Assembly: GCA_900548585.1 (NCBI GenBank) | Contig: URLI01000001.1 | Location: 1-64,000 of the forward strand | Origin: an uncultured Prevotella sp. | Lineage (GTDB): Bacteria > Bacteroidota > Bacteroidia > Bacteroidales > Bacteroidaceae | DNA: 64,000 nucleotides | Direction of reading: 5' to 3' | Shown here: positions 32,959-41,944 of the stretch, piece after piece | Position numbering within the stretch: position 1 is the stretch's first letter | How the letters are laid out: every line of letters begins with the position of its first letter | The notes under the pieces: generated by a model | Told to the model about the DNA's origin: nothing | Databases searched by the model: none | Seen by the model: only the letters and a program-made list of their open reading frames with translations | Made by a program: the position numbers and the translations under genes

Positions 32959-33798
32959 TTATGCCTCCTTTTTCTCGTCTGCCGCCTTCTTCGTGCGGCG
33001 TATCGCGCGCTTGCGCTTCGGCTTCTCATCCGCTGCCGGTTTGTCTGTCTTAACTCCGGCGAGTTCAGGATCTATCATTATGCGTCCGCAATATTCGCAG
33101 ACGATGATTTTCTTGTGCATCTTTATGTCGAGCTGTCTCTGCGGCGGTATTTTGTTGAAGCAGCCGCCGCATGCGTCCCTGTTGACATAGACTATGCCGA
33201 GACCGTTGCGGACGTTCTTGCGTATGCGCTTGAAACTTGTCAGCAGGCGTTGCTCTATCTTCTGCTCGAGGTCCTTTGCCCTGACCTTCAGCCGGTCTTC
33301 CTCGGCGCGTGTCTCTTCCACGATTTCATCGAGTTCGCCCTTCTTCTCCTCGAGAGCCATATTGCGGTCTTCCATCACCTCCTTGTTCTTGCCGAGCTCG
33401 GCTTTCTTCTCCTCGATTTTCTCCAAAGCCTCGCGTATCTTCTTGTTGCACAGTTGCACTTCCAATTCCTGGAACTCTATCTCCTTGCTCAGCGTGTCAT
33501 ACTCCCGGTTGTTGCGCACATCGTCGAGTTGATGCTTGTAGCGCTCGATGCTCTGCTCCGCCTCCGCAATATCCTGCCTGCGCTGCGAGATGGCGTCCTG
33601 AAACTCCTGGATTTCATTCTCTATGCGCTCCACGCGGGTGTTGAGGCCGATGATTTCGTCCTCGAGCTCTTCCACCTCGAGTGGCAGCTCGCCCCTGATG
33701 GCACGCTTCTCGTCGATTGACGACAGTGTGGTCTGCAGTTGGTAGAGAGTCTTCAGTTTCTCCTCAACCGACAAATCTGTTGGATCTTTCTTTGCCAT
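32959..33798 (-). CDS. Coiled-coil protein with C4-type zinc ribbon
   Basis: This 279-residue protein of the CT398/C4-zinc-ribbon family has a long antiparallel coiled coil (about residues 10-190, rich in Glu/Lys). It is followed by a zinc ribbon CGGCFNK...CEYCGRI (about 205-245) and a basic Ala/Lys tail. Relatives are proposed to bind RNA polymerase, nucleic acid or flagellar factors; the role here is not known. The start MAKKDPTDL at 33798 is chosen. The upstream extension is low in conservation. It lies 101 bases downstream of the Nif3-like gene. Confidence 0.88.
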   Translation of the reverse strand: MAKKDPTDLSVEEKLKTLYQLQTTLSSIDEKRAIRGELPLEVEELEDEIIGLNTRVERIENEIQEFQDAISQRRQDIAEAEQSIERYKHQLDDVRNNREYDTLSKEIEFQELEVQLCNKKIREALEKIEEKKAELGKNKEVMEDRNMALEEKKGELDEIVEETRAEEDRLKVRAKDLEQKIEQRLLTSFKRIRKNVRNGLGIVYVNRDACGGCFNKIPPQRQLDIKMHKKIIVCEYCGRIMIDPELAGVKTDKPAADEKPKRKRAIRRTKKAADEKKEA

Positions 33799-33899
33799 AA
33801 AACAATGTTCCCCCCTCTTTATCCCCTTCCGGGGAGGCCGCAACGGGGGCGAGGGCCATTCGTTAGTATTATTTTTACTTGTTTTCTCTTCTCCGCGTA

Positions 33900-34703
33900 C
33901 TAAAAGTACAGTATCGGGTTGGTGCAGACCCTGCTCATCACAGTTCTCACCCCGGGACATTCCATCCCGATAATCTCCCTGAAAATTTCATTCGTGAAGC
34001 GTTCGCTCTGGTAGTGCCCTATCACCGCAATCTGTATTTCCTGCTCGTGGCCAAAATACTCATGGTACCGCATCTCGCCCGTGACGAAGGCATCCGCGCC
34101 GGCTCTCACCGCATCGCCGAGCAGGAACGAGCCAGCCCCTCCGCACACCGCGACGCGTTCTATGCTGCGCCGCAGCAGTTGGTTGGCCTGCACGCACTCA
34201 ACGTCAAACACCGACTTAAGCATCTTTGTGAAATCGTCGGCAGCCATTGGCTCCGGCAGCGCGCCAATCACTCCGCTGCCTCCCCTCACCTCCGTTCCGT
34301 CGGTTGCCGTGGCACACTTCCCCTCGCCGAAGAAAGCCGTGGCCTGCAGCCCCATCTTCTCCGCCATCCTGAAATTCACGCCACCGCAGGCATTGTCCAT
34401 GTTGGTGTGCATACTCACCACGGCAATGTCCTTCTTTATAGCCGCAATCACAGCCCTCTGCACGTCGTTCTCGCCGGCAATGCGCCGCAATGGACGGAAA
34501 ATCAGCGGGTGGTGGCTCACTATCAGGTTGCACCCAGCTGCGGCAGCCTCTGCCACCACAGCCTCCGTAACGTCTATACACAATAATGCCCCTGATACTT
34601 CCGTCTCTGTCAATCCCAGTTGCAGGCCAGCATTGTCGTAGCTTTCCTGCAAGGGCAGAGGCGCGAAACGTTCAAGGGCGCACAGCACTTCTCTTACTTT
34701 CAC
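33900..34703 (-). CDS. Nif3-like dinuclear metal centre protein
   Basis: This is a 267-residue YbgI/Nif3-family protein, forming a hexameric toroid with two metal ions. Metal ligands are in IVSHHPLIF (about residues 63-71), HTNMDNACGG and a late HYQSE. The biochemical role of the family is uncertain; some act like GTP cyclohydrolase I relatives. A GTG start at 34703 (VKVREVL) is chosen, because the -7 element TATCTTTG (34723-34730) lies downstream of the only in-frame ATG at 34751. It is often next to the C4 zinc-ribbon gene in Bacteroidetes, as here. Confidence 0.9.
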   Translation of the reverse strand: MKVREVLCALERFAPLPLQESYDNAGLQLGLTETEVSGALLCIDVTEAVVAEAAAAGCNLIVSHHPLIFRPLRRIAGENDVQRAVIAAIKKDIAVVSMHTNMDNACGGVNFRMAEKMGLQATAFFGEGKCATATDGTEVRGGSGVIGALPEPMAADDFTKMLKSVFDVECVQANQLLRRSIERVAVCGGAGSFLLGDAVRAGADAFVTGEMRYHEYFGHEQEIQIAVIGHYQSERFTNEIFREIIGMECPGVRTVMSRVCTNPILYF

Positions 34704-34722
34704 GTCTTGTGAGTTTAGGGTG

Positions 34723-34730
34723 CAAAGATA
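34723..34730 (-). promoter_or_regulatory. -7 element of the Nif3-like gene
   Basis: TATCTTTG on the minus strand, 20 bases before the GTG start. It rules out the upstream ATG. Confidence 0.55.
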
Positions 34731-34861
34731 GTGAAAAATAACGAGATACACGGTGCATACACAATGCAGCCCGCGTTATTTATCATTTTTTAACCGTCTG
34801 GGCAAATGTAATTATGTTATTTCTGATGTCTCCTGTTTTCAATGGCGACATTGCCGCCTTA

Positions 34862-34920
34862 AAGTCACCTATAGGGAAAATCCCACGACAAGTAGGGAAA
34901 ATCCTTTGCCGAGGTGATTT
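34862..34920 (+). promoter_or_regulatory. Direct-repeat regulatory site upstream of the low-complexity protein gene
   Basis: TAGGGAAAATCC occurs exactly at 34872-34883 and again at 34893-34904, a 21-base spacing. The pair is flanked by AAGTCACCT and AGGTGATTT, an imperfect inverted pair. TTCCTTTG at about 34930 is the probable -7 element. Two same-face repeats 21 bp apart recall sites of LytTR-type regulators. Confidence 0.55.
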
Positions 34921-34976
34921 TTTTTGTGTTCCTTTGTATCGTAAAAACAAAATATGAACAATTAAAACATAAGGAT

Positions 34977-36101
34977 ATGAAAAGATTTATCATCGCTCTT
35001 GCAGCACTTTTGACAATGGCAATCAATGCCGAAGCCATGAGCTATGAGCAGGCTCGCAGAGAGGCGCTGTTCCTTACAGACAAAATGGCTTACGAACTTA
35101 ACCTGTCAGAGGATCAGTACGAAGCGGCTTACGAAGTCAACCTCGACTATCTTCTCAGCATTGACACAAGCGACGACCTTTACGGAGTCTACTGGACTCG
35201 GCGTAACCTCGACCTGAGTTACATCTTGTTCGACTGGCAGTACAGCACATTCTGCGCCGCAACCTATTTCTACCGTCCGCTATACTGGAACGCCGGCTAC
35301 TGGCACCTCGGCATCTATGCACGATACCCACGGCGCACATATTTCTATTATGGCTATCCTGACTTCTGGTACACTTACCGTGGAGGACACAGCTGGAGAT
35401 ACAATGGCGGAAGAAGCTGGTACAGAGGACGCAACTGGGGACGCAGCCACGGATATGGGCGCGGAGGAGGATGGCGCGGCATGCGCGACGGCTTCGACCG
35501 TGGAGACTACCGGAACCGCAGGCCGGATGGTTACAGCGGACGTGGACGCGGCAATGGAAACTCTGGACACAACGGGAACTTCGGGAACAGGAGAGACTTC
35601 GGGAACAGGAGAGACTTCGGGGACAGGAGAGACTTCGGGAACAACCGCGACCGTGGAAAATTCAATAACGGCGGGACGGGACGTTTAGACCCCAACAGGA
35701 GCGTTGACATTTCAAACAGGATACGATTGGATGACAACTCTGAAAAAATCAGGCAAGACAGATTCTCAACCAGAACGCGCAGCGAAGGCACAATGTCAAG
35801 GAGACGGCCAGAAAGCGACACATACCGCCGCAGCAGCACACGCTCAACAGTGACACGCAGCAACGGTGCATTCGAAAGGAGCAACAACGACCGCGTCACA
35901 ACAACCAGAAAACCTTCAAGCACGTTCACCCCAAGCCGCAGAAGCAGTTCGTTTGAACGCTCTGACCGAAGCAGCACGAGGAGCAGCACGACGTTCAGCC
36001 GGCCAAACGGCAGCAGCACGAGGAGCAGCGGGACGTTCAGCAGCGGCTCACGCGGAGGAGGCTCTCGTGGCGGCGGTGGTCACTTCGGTGGCCGCAGGTA
36101 G
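34977..36101 (+). CDS. Secreted low-complexity RGG/RS-rich protein
   Basis: This 374-residue protein has a signal peptide (residues 1-20, INAEAMS). A short helical region resembles sensor-like segments (LTDKMAYELNLSEDQYEAAYEVNLDYL). An aromatic-rich stretch (about 85-140) follows, then low-complexity Arg/Gly/Asn/Ser sequence including tandem RDFGNR and RSSTRSS repeats, ending RGGGGHFGGRR. The mature chain is very basic. Function unknown; it may coat the surface or bind nucleic acid or polysaccharide. The start at 34977 follows the promoter and gives a clean signal peptide. Confidence 0.75.
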   Translation: MKRFIIALAALLTMAINAEAMSYEQARREALFLTDKMAYELNLSEDQYEAAYEVNLDYLLSIDTSDDLYGVYWTRRNLDLSYILFDWQYSTFCAATYFYRPLYWNAGYWHLGIYARYPRRTYFYYGYPDFWYTYRGGHSWRYNGGRSWYRGRNWGRSHGYGRGGGWRGMRDGFDRGDYRNRRPDGYSGRGRGNGNSGHNGNFGNRRDFGNRRDFGDRRDFGNNRDRGKFNNGGTGRLDPNRSVDISNRIRLDDNSEKIRQDRFSTRTRSEGTMSRRRPESDTYRRSSTRSTVTRSNGAFERSNNDRVTTTRKPSSTFTPSRRSSSFERSDRSSTRSSTTFSRPNGSSTRSSGTFSSGSRGGGSRGGGGHFGGRR

Positions 36102-36211
36102 GAAACCGATTTAGAATAATTAATCTCCAAAGGTAAGCAAAAGTAATAATGATTGTTAGGAAAAGGAAATGACCTAAGTTAGGGATAACAAGACAGTCAT
36201 ATTGAATAGTC

Positions 36212-36248
36212 AACACGCCTCGCGATGTGAATTGCCGGGCGTGTTTTT
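36212..36248 (+). terminator. Terminator after the low-complexity protein gene
   Basis: AACACGCC (36212-36219) pairs with GGCGTGTT (36238-36245), followed by TTTTTC on the plus strand. Confidence 0.75.
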
Positions 36249-36315
36249 TCGTTCATCATAATGCGCAAGATATGCGAGTCAGGAATAAGACTGTATGGAA
36301 ATATGAATGTGAAAG

Positions 36316-36840
36316 TCAGTTAGTCAATACGATGGTGCGCACCTCCGCATTGCCCATACGCTCTATTTCCTTAATCTGCTTGTTGTGGTAGCGTGCCAGT
36401 ATGGCCTTGTTTATTATCCCGTGCCCAACGGCGAACACCACCTTGCCACGGTAATTCTCACTTATGAAATCAAGGAAACGGGCGGCGCGCAGCAGTAGGC
36501 AGTCAAGTGACTCGACGTCTTCGGGGAAGGCCTCGCCCTTCAAGTCTGGTATAAACCGACCCGTGAACGCTCCCCAGTCACGCTCGCGCAGCAATGCGGT
36601 CGTCTCAACAGGCAGCCCACGCCGTTCTGCCACGATCCTGCATGTCTCAACGGCGCGGTCCAGGTCGCTCGACACGAAGGCGTCAATGTGCCTGCCGCTC
36701 ATTTTATCTGCCAGCCTCCTTGCCTGCGCAATTCCCTTTTCGTTCAGTCTGCCATGCGTCTGTCCCTGCATTATCTGGTTCTCGTTGTCAAACGTCTCAC
36801 CATGCCGTGCAAGTAATATGGTGGTCCTTTCGCCAGTCAT
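36316..36840 (-). CDS. Histidine phosphatase (phosphoglycerate mutase-like)
   Basis: This 174-residue branch-1 histidine phosphatase has catalytic motif LARHGETFDN with His13 and the second histidine in VFAVGHGII. A SSDLDRAVETC segment and acidic catalytic LRERDWGAFTG are present. It could act on sugar phosphates, alpha-ribazole phosphate or other small phosphoesters; no cobalamin genes are near. It is transcribed toward the low-complexity gene, with dnaX upstream in the same direction after about 50 bases. Confidence 0.9.
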   Translation of the reverse strand: MTGERTTILLARHGETFDNENQIMQGQTHGRLNEKGIAQARRLADKMSGRHIDAFVSSDLDRAVETCRIVAERRGLPVETTALLRERDWGAFTGRFIPDLKGEAFPEDVESLDCLLLRAARFLDFISENYRGKVVFAVGHGIINKAILARYHNKQIKEIERMGNAEVRTIVLTN

Positions 36841-36893
36841 TCACATTCTTTTACATTGTTGTTAGTTGCTGAAAAGCCGTGTTCAAGTGCCGC

Positions 36894-38642
36894 TTACACA
36901 AGTTCAAGCCCGAGCCTCTCCTGCATCTTGGCAATGGCCTCGTTATTCTTCACCAGTTCAACATACTGCTCCCGCCGTGTCATCACTTTTCCCACCTCGC
37001 TTTCTTCAGCTATCCGGTATGACACGGTTATGTCGTCGTTCTTCAGGTCGCGCACGAGTGTTGCACGTATATTTCCCTCAATTTTCGTTATCTCGTCAAG
37101 CAAAAGTTGGTTTTCCACCACCACCTCCACTTGTGGGAACTCCTTTATGTGCGGGATCAAGTTACTTATGCGTGCCGAGACACCGGCGAGTTGCTGCGGC
37201 ATACGCTTGCACATGCCATACCACACCGACTGAAGTTCGTCTTCAGTGAAAGGCTTGTGTTCTCCAGTATCGGCATTTTCTTCCTTCTCACTGACATATT
37301 GGACGTTCTCGCCGGCTCTTTTCAGCCTTCGGAACGAGTAGCCGAGTTCATTCAGTTTGAAAGTCTTTCTTGGCCTCGCCACATCCTTGGGTGCTGCCAC
37401 CGCCGGCCGGCCATCGACGGGTTTATTCTCCTCTCGCCCTGTCGCAGCCACCTGCTCTGCCGCGTGTTCTGACAAGGGTCGGTTGAATATCTTTCGGAAC
37501 AGGGATTTCAATCTTCGGGGCTTCCGCCCCGCGTCAGGAACGTCGTCGTCCTGCTGTGTTATCTGCGCCACCTCTATGAGCGTGATTTCCACCAGCAGGC
37601 GTTTGTTGGTGCTCTGCTTATAGTTCACGTCGCACCGGTTCATTATCTTCAGAGCCCTGAAGAGGAAATCCGCCGTGCAGCGGCTGGCCTGCCCTGCATA
37701 CCTTTCTGACAGACGCTGGCTCGTCTCGAGCAGTTCCACCGTCTGCGGGTCTTTAGCCATCAGCACGTTCCTCACATGCTTCGCAAGTCCCGTTATGAAG
37801 TTCCCCCCGTCGAACCCATTTGCCAGCACGCTGTTCAGCAGCACCATTATGTCCGCTGCCTTATTGTCGAGCGCGAGGTCTATGACGCGGAAATAGTTGT
37901 CGGAATCAAGAACGTTGAGATCCTCTATCACCTTCTTGTACGTCATGTCGCCCTGGCAGAACGATGCCGCCTGGTCGAAAATGCTGAGTGCGTCGCGCAT
38001 ACCTCCGTCGGCCTTCTCGGCAATCACCTCCAGAGCCTCCTCCTCGTATTTTATGCCCTCCTTCTCTGCCACCATCTTCAGGTGCGCCACGGTGTTCCTT
38101 ACGGTCATCCGCTCGAAGTCGAATATCTGGCAGCGCGATATGATTGTAGGCAGTATTTTGTGTTTCTCCGTTGTCGCGAGTATGAATATGACATGTGCCG
38201 GCGGCTCCTCGAGTGTCTTGAGGAACGCGTTGAATGCCGCCGTTGACAGCATGTGCACCTCGTCGATTATGAACACCTTGTATTTTCCCACCTGCGGCGG
38301 TATGCGCGTCTGCTCCATCAGGGCCTTGATGTTCTCCACCGAGTTGTTGCTTGCCGCATCGAGTTCGAATATGTTGTAGGACCGTTGCTCCATGAACGAC
38401 TTGCAACTCTCGCACTCCCCGCACGCCTCGCCTTCGGATGTCGGGTTACTGCAGTTTATTGCCTTTGCGAAAATCCTCGCACACGTCGTCTTCCCCACTC
38501 CGCGCGGCCCGCAGAACAGGTAGGCGTGTGCAAGTTTGCCGCTTTTCACCGCGTTCTTAAGCGTCGTGGTGAGAGCCTGCTGCCCCACAACGGTGTCAAA
38601 CGTCATCGGACGGTATTTCCTTGCAGAAACGATATATTCCAT
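36894..38642 (-). CDS. dnaX: DNA polymerase III gamma/tau subunit
   Basis: This 582-residue clamp-loader ATPase has Walker A GPRGVGKTT (residues 45-53), the zinc-binding cysteines CGECESC with an earlier NCSNP, Walker B IIDEVHML, sensor 1 ATTEKHKILP and sensor 2 GGMRDALSIFD. The domain III collar ends near residue 370. A charged linker and a tau-like C-terminal domain (about 430-580) follow. I see no obvious slippery A-run for a programmed frameshift to gamma. Confidence 0.95.
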   Translation of the reverse strand: MEYIVSARKYRPMTFDTVVGQQALTTTLKNAVKSGKLAHAYLFCGPRGVGKTTCARIFAKAINCSNPTSEGEACGECESCKSFMEQRSYNIFELDAASNNSVENIKALMEQTRIPPQVGKYKVFIIDEVHMLSTAAFNAFLKTLEEPPAHVIFILATTEKHKILPTIISRCQIFDFERMTVRNTVAHLKMVAEKEGIKYEEEALEVIAEKADGGMRDALSIFDQAASFCQGDMTYKKVIEDLNVLDSDNYFRVIDLALDNKAADIMVLLNSVLANGFDGGNFITGLAKHVRNVLMAKDPQTVELLETSQRLSERYAGQASRCTADFLFRALKIMNRCDVNYKQSTNKRLLVEITLIEVAQITQQDDDVPDAGRKPRRLKSLFRKIFNRPLSEHAAEQVAATGREENKPVDGRPAVAAPKDVARPRKTFKLNELGYSFRRLKRAGENVQYVSEKEENADTGEHKPFTEDELQSVWYGMCKRMPQQLAGVSARISNLIPHIKEFPQVEVVVENQLLLDEITKIEGNIRATLVRDLKNDDITVSYRIAEESEVGKVMTRREQYVELVKNNEAIAKMQERLGLELV

Positions 38643-38729
38643 TTTATCTATCTGTTTTAACTTCCTTCATAAGTCAAGAAGTTAAGACAGCACCCTTGCC
38701 TTAACCATTCTTTAATACAGCCTCCTTTC

Positions 38730-39599
38730 TCAACTTCCCCTCATTTTTTCCATCAACAAAATCTCCGGGCGATACTCGAAGTGCATGGTGTCGTAGTGAT
38801 ACCACCGTCCGCCCCATATAAAGCCGTGTTTCTCGAAAATCTCGACTATCTCATGCGGCATCTTGTTCCTGTATGGCACTTTGTCAGTCTCCTTTGCACC
38901 GGGCCTTGCCCACTGCCAATAGGTCTTGTAGTTGCCGCCAATGTCTATCGTCATGCCGTAGGAGTGCGCGCTCTGCCGCTTCGCCCCGCGCACCTGCCGC
39001 CAGTAGAACGACCCTTCCGACTTCAAGTAAGCCCTCATACCGTGTAGTTTTGCCAGTTCGTCGCGCACTGCCTTGAGATGTTCTGCCGCACCGTTCACCG
39101 TTGTGAACAGCACGCTTTGCCCGAACCAAGGCACACTTACAAGATGTTTACGCACCTCTGCCGCCGAGCGGCCGTACATCTTCTTGAACAGTGCCTCGTT
39201 GCGGCTGCGCCCTGCGTCCTGCAGGAATTCCGGTATCCACGAACTCGTGTCGTAACGGAACGAAAACATATCCTCGATGTCGGCGTCGTCGAGTTTCTGC
39301 ACGAACGACTTGTCCCTGCCGTCATCATAAATCATCTCGCTGCCGTCCCTGAAGATAATCCTGTTGTCGCGGTAGCCCTTTATGAAATCGGGATAAGCCT
39401 CAATCAATGCCCTCGCACCGGCAGGTATTCCACCAGCACCGTCCGTTTCGTCCACTCCACCGCTCCTGGCGGCAGACGGCAACGCGGACACCTCTTTCCT
39501 GCCGGTTATGTCCGTCCTTTCCTTACACCCCAATCCAACAGCAAACACTGATGCCATCACCAGTGTTGCTGTCACTATTGAAAATATCTTCCTCACCAT
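38730..39599 (-). CDS. M15-family peptidase lipoprotein
   Basis: This 289-residue protein has a lipoprotein-like signal (FAVGLGCKE, lipobox Cys25). A C-terminal peptidase M15 (D-Ala-D-Ala carboxypeptidase-like) domain follows. Zinc ligands are His212 and Asp219 in AHSYGMTID and His273 in HYDTMHFEYRPE. It probably trims peptidoglycan peptides in the periplasm or outer-membrane face. It precedes dnaX by about 90 bases and follows a YARHG protein gene with a 9-base gap. Confidence 0.88.
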   Translation of the reverse strand: MVRKIFSIVTATLVMASVFAVGLGCKERTDITGRKEVSALPSAARSGGVDETDGAGGIPAGARALIEAYPDFIKGYRDNRIIFRDGSEMIYDDGRDKSFVQKLDDADIEDMFSFRYDTSSWIPEFLQDAGRSRNEALFKKMYGRSAAEVRKHLVSVPWFGQSVLFTTVNGAAEHLKAVRDELAKLHGMRAYLKSEGSFYWRQVRGAKRQSAHSYGMTIDIGGNYKTYWQWARPGAKETDKVPYRNKMPHEIVEIFEKHGFIWGGRWYHYDTMHFEYRPEILLMEKMRGS

Positions 39600-39608
39600 A
39601 CAACCACT

Positions 39609-40025
39609 CTATTCGTACCTGTGCAGGAATGTAATGTTGTAGTTCTCATACTTGTTGAACTCGCGCGCCGGCACCTCATTGCGCCACGGACTGTACCATG
39701 ACTGCGAATTGAAGTAGTCACGCAGTTCCTCATCATTGAAGCGCCTGCCGTGGCGTGCGTATATTGAGTTCTTCAGGACCCTTATCTGTCCCTTGTCCAT
39801 GTTGTAGATGTCATCGTAGGTCACATAACTTGATGACAGCCAGTCATACTGCGTCCCCCATACCGTATTCCTGCTGGTGTTTTTCCTGTTGCGTTTCACA
39901 GTGCGGTTTTTGCGTGGAATAGACGGGATCTGTGCCTTTGCCTCATATACTCCCGGCAAGGCCATCATTGCAGTAAGCAGGATGACCGTCAAAACTCTTT
40001 TGCTCTTAAAAATTCTCATAGTCAT
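39609..40025 (-). CDS. Secreted YARHG-domain protein
   Basis: This 138-residue exported protein has a signal peptide (residues 1-27, GVYEAKAQ), a basic linker and a YARHG domain. The domain is recognised from the signature SIYARHGRRFNDEELRDYFNSQSWY. YARHG domains are extracellular and thought to bind cell wall or peptidase partners; the next gene encodes an M15 peptidase, in line with a wall role. Start MTMRIF at 40025 is used because the -7 element at 40068-40075 excludes the ATG at 40070. Confidence 0.88.
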   Translation of the reverse strand: MTMRIFKSKRVLTVILLTAMMALPGVYEAKAQIPSIPRKNRTVKRNRKNTSRNTVWGTQYDWLSSSYVTYDDIYNMDKGQIRVLKNSIYARHGRRFNDEELRDYFNSQSWYSPWRNEVPAREFNKYENYNITFLHRYE

Positions 40026-40067
40026 TAATTTTAAAGGATTTGTGTAATGAAGTAATATTATTGCATA

Positions 40068-40075
40068 CAAAGATA
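40068..40075 (-). promoter_or_regulatory. -7 element of the YARHG-M15 operon
   Basis: TATCTTTG on the minus strand, about 45 bases before the YARHG start. The rest of 40076-40313 is AT-rich and shows nothing I recognise. Confidence 0.55.
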
Positions 40076-40313
40076 CGAAAATTTTTATTATCGCACAACT
40101 TCTTTATCATTAATTAACACATAATATACCTTGGGCGAATTACGTAAGCAAGTGCAAGGTTACGATTTTTCCCTGAATTGACTAACTTGTTTCTGCAACT
40201 TGAGACATTAACTTAGTTTCAATTCCATAAACTTCCAAATGCCTGCAATCTTTTACCTTTTGTGGAACAATAATCACTGAATACAGACTTTACCCAACAA
40301 AACAGTCATATTC

Positions 40314-40367
40314 TGAACAGTAAAACAAAGAAAAATTAGTTTGCTGTTCATTTTTTCACTATCTTTG
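40314..40367 (+). promoter_or_regulatory. abiE promoter with AbiEi-type operator
   Basis: Inverted repeat TGAACAG (40314-40320) and CTGTTCA (40344-40350) overlaps the -33 region. An additional direct copy AACAGT lies at about 40301. The -7 element is TATCTTTG (40360-40367), so transcription would start at or within a few bases of the ATG. Confidence 0.6.
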
Positions 40368-40371
40368 CAGC

Positions 40372-40998
40372 ATGATTATGGACTTAGAACATATCGGCAA
40401 CATTCCAGTAAGCACTTCTGCAATATCCTCATTGTTTCCCGGGGTGAAGGCTGGCAATCACAAGGTGCGTAACCTTGAATTGAGTGGAAAGATTATCAGG
40501 CTAAAGAGGGGACTCTATGTCGTTGACCCCTCCATATCACATGTCGCGCTATCCACAGAGTTGATAGCCAACCATATCTACGCGCCATCGTATATATCCA
40601 TGTTGTCGGCTCTGCGATATTATGGACTGACACCCGAAACTGTATATACCACACAGTCAATGACAATCAAGCACTCACGCAGTTTTGACACCCCCGTAGG
40701 TCGCTTTGACTACCATTTCATGAACCGCGACGCATTTCACATCGGAGTCACCATCATAAACAAGCAAAACTACTCATTCCTGATGGCAACCCCGGAAAAG
40801 GCTCTCTGCGACCTCATTGCCAATTCGGCCCAAGTGAACCTGCGATACACGAAGGATGTTGAGGTGTATCTTGAAGAAGACATACGTATGGGAATTGACG
40901 GCCTTCTCAATATGGACATAAACATATTCGAACAATACGTCAAGGCCGGAAAGAAGCCAAAATCTATTCAGACAATTATTAATTATTTGAAGCGATGA
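40372..40998 (+). CDS. abiEi: AbiEi-type antitoxin and autoregulator
   Basis: This 208-residue protein of the type IV AbiEi family has an N-terminal winged-helix DNA-binding part (residues 10-60, SSLFPGVKAGNHKVRNLELSGKI) and a C-terminal antitoxin domain (YISMLSALRYYGLTPE, ATPEKALCDLI). AbiEi represses its own operon by binding inverted repeats; one lies directly upstream. The start may be the ATG at 40372 or at 40378, and in both cases the mRNA is nearly leaderless. The toxin gene overlaps its stop by 4 bases. Such systems act in phage abortive infection or plasmid and island stability. Confidence 0.88.
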   Translation: MIMDLEHIGNIPVSTSAISSLFPGVKAGNHKVRNLELSGKIIRLKRGLYVVDPSISHVALSTELIANHIYAPSYISMLSALRYYGLTPETVYTTQSMTIKHSRSFDTPVGRFDYHFMNRDAFHIGVTIINKQNYSFLMATPEKALCDLIANSAQVNLRYTKDVEVYLEEDIRMGIDGLLNMDINIFEQYVKAGKKPKSIQTIINYLKR

Positions 40999-41819
40999 AC
41001 GATACATACAATCAGATGTTGTCAAAGTACAACCAGACAACCGAGCAACAAAGGCGTAACGCCATATTCGAAGTTAACCAACAGATAATACTCGCAGGTC
41101 TATACAGTGGTGGGTTCTTTGACGTGGCAGCCTTTTATGGCGGCACATGCCTGCGCATATTCCATGGCCTTCAACGTTTTTCGGAGGACATGGACTTCTC
41201 TCTTCTTGCACCAAACGACAACTTTGACTTCACACAATACTTCCAGCCCATAATAGATGAATTTGCATTGGTTGGCAGAGAAGTTGAAATAAAGAAGAAA
41301 GACAAAAGGAACTTTGGAAAGGTGGAATCCGCCTTCATAAAAGACAACACCGATGTATATGACATTACTTTTAACACGGAAAAGTCTGTTAAGATCAAGA
41401 TTGAAGTTGACACGCAGCCACCATTGAAATTCAATACGGAACAGAAACTTGTCCTCATGCCAAAGTCGTTTATGGTTCGTTGTTTCACCTTGCCCGACCT
41501 ATATGCAGGAAAGATGCACGCCTTGGTGTATCGCGCATGGAAAAACCGGGTGAAAGGCCGTGACTGGTATGATTTCGAATGGTATGTACGCCACAGCATC
41601 CCGCTCGGTTTCACTCACTTGCATGAACGTGCCATCCTGTTCAATCAAGAAGACATAAGCAAAGAAACGTTCATTGAGAAACTAAAGGAACGGCTCTCGA
41701 AAGCCGACATCAATCAAGTAAAGGCGGATGTCATGCCGTTTGTAAGCAATACAAAGGAACTCGACATTTGGTCGAAAGAGTATTTCCTTGAGCTGGCAGA
41801 CATGATAAAATTTGAATAG
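40995..41819 (+). CDS. abiEii: AbiEii-type nucleotidyltransferase toxin
   Basis: This 274-residue toxin of the AbiEii/MenT nucleotidyltransferase family has motif GGTCLRIFHGLQRFSEDMDFSL (about residues 36-57), carrying the GG and DxD-type catalytic residues. KIEVDTQPP with a third acidic residue and DLYAGKMHALVYR are also present. Relatives transfer nucleotides to tRNA acceptor ends and stop growth. It is translated from an ATGA overlap with the antitoxin. The pair has lower GC than the adjacent agu genes, hinting at acquisition. Confidence 0.9.
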   Translation: MNDTYNQMLSKYNQTTEQQRRNAIFEVNQQIILAGLYSGGFFDVAAFYGGTCLRIFHGLQRFSEDMDFSLLAPNDNFDFTQYFQPIIDEFALVGREVEIKKKDKRNFGKVESAFIKDNTDVYDITFNTEKSVKIKIEVDTQPPLKFNTEQKLVLMPKSFMVRCFTLPDLYAGKMHALVYRAWKNRVKGRDWYDFEWYVRHSIPLGFTHLHERAILFNQEDISKETFIEKLKERLSKADINQVKADVMPFVSNTKELDIWSKEYFLELADMIKFE

Positions 41820-41909
41820 GCATATATTGAAAATCAGCGCAACTGGCATGCAATGCCTAATTGCACATGCTGGCGGTGTCCTCATTTTTCTCGTTTTCAG
41901 CACTTTTTC

Positions 41910-41940
41910 TTTGGTGTTAAATGACAAATGAGTAACTTTG
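41910..41940 (+). promoter_or_regulatory. Consensus promoter of aguA
   Basis: TTTG (41910-41913), 19 bases, TAACTTTG (41933-41940). Only four bases separate the -7 element from the aguA ATG, implying a leaderless transcript. Confidence 0.65.
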
Positions 41941-41944
41941 TGCA

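Noticed and set aside
36894..38642. Programmed frameshift in dnaX
   Set aside because: I looked for an A-rich slippery run with a following hairpin near the end of domain III and did not see one.
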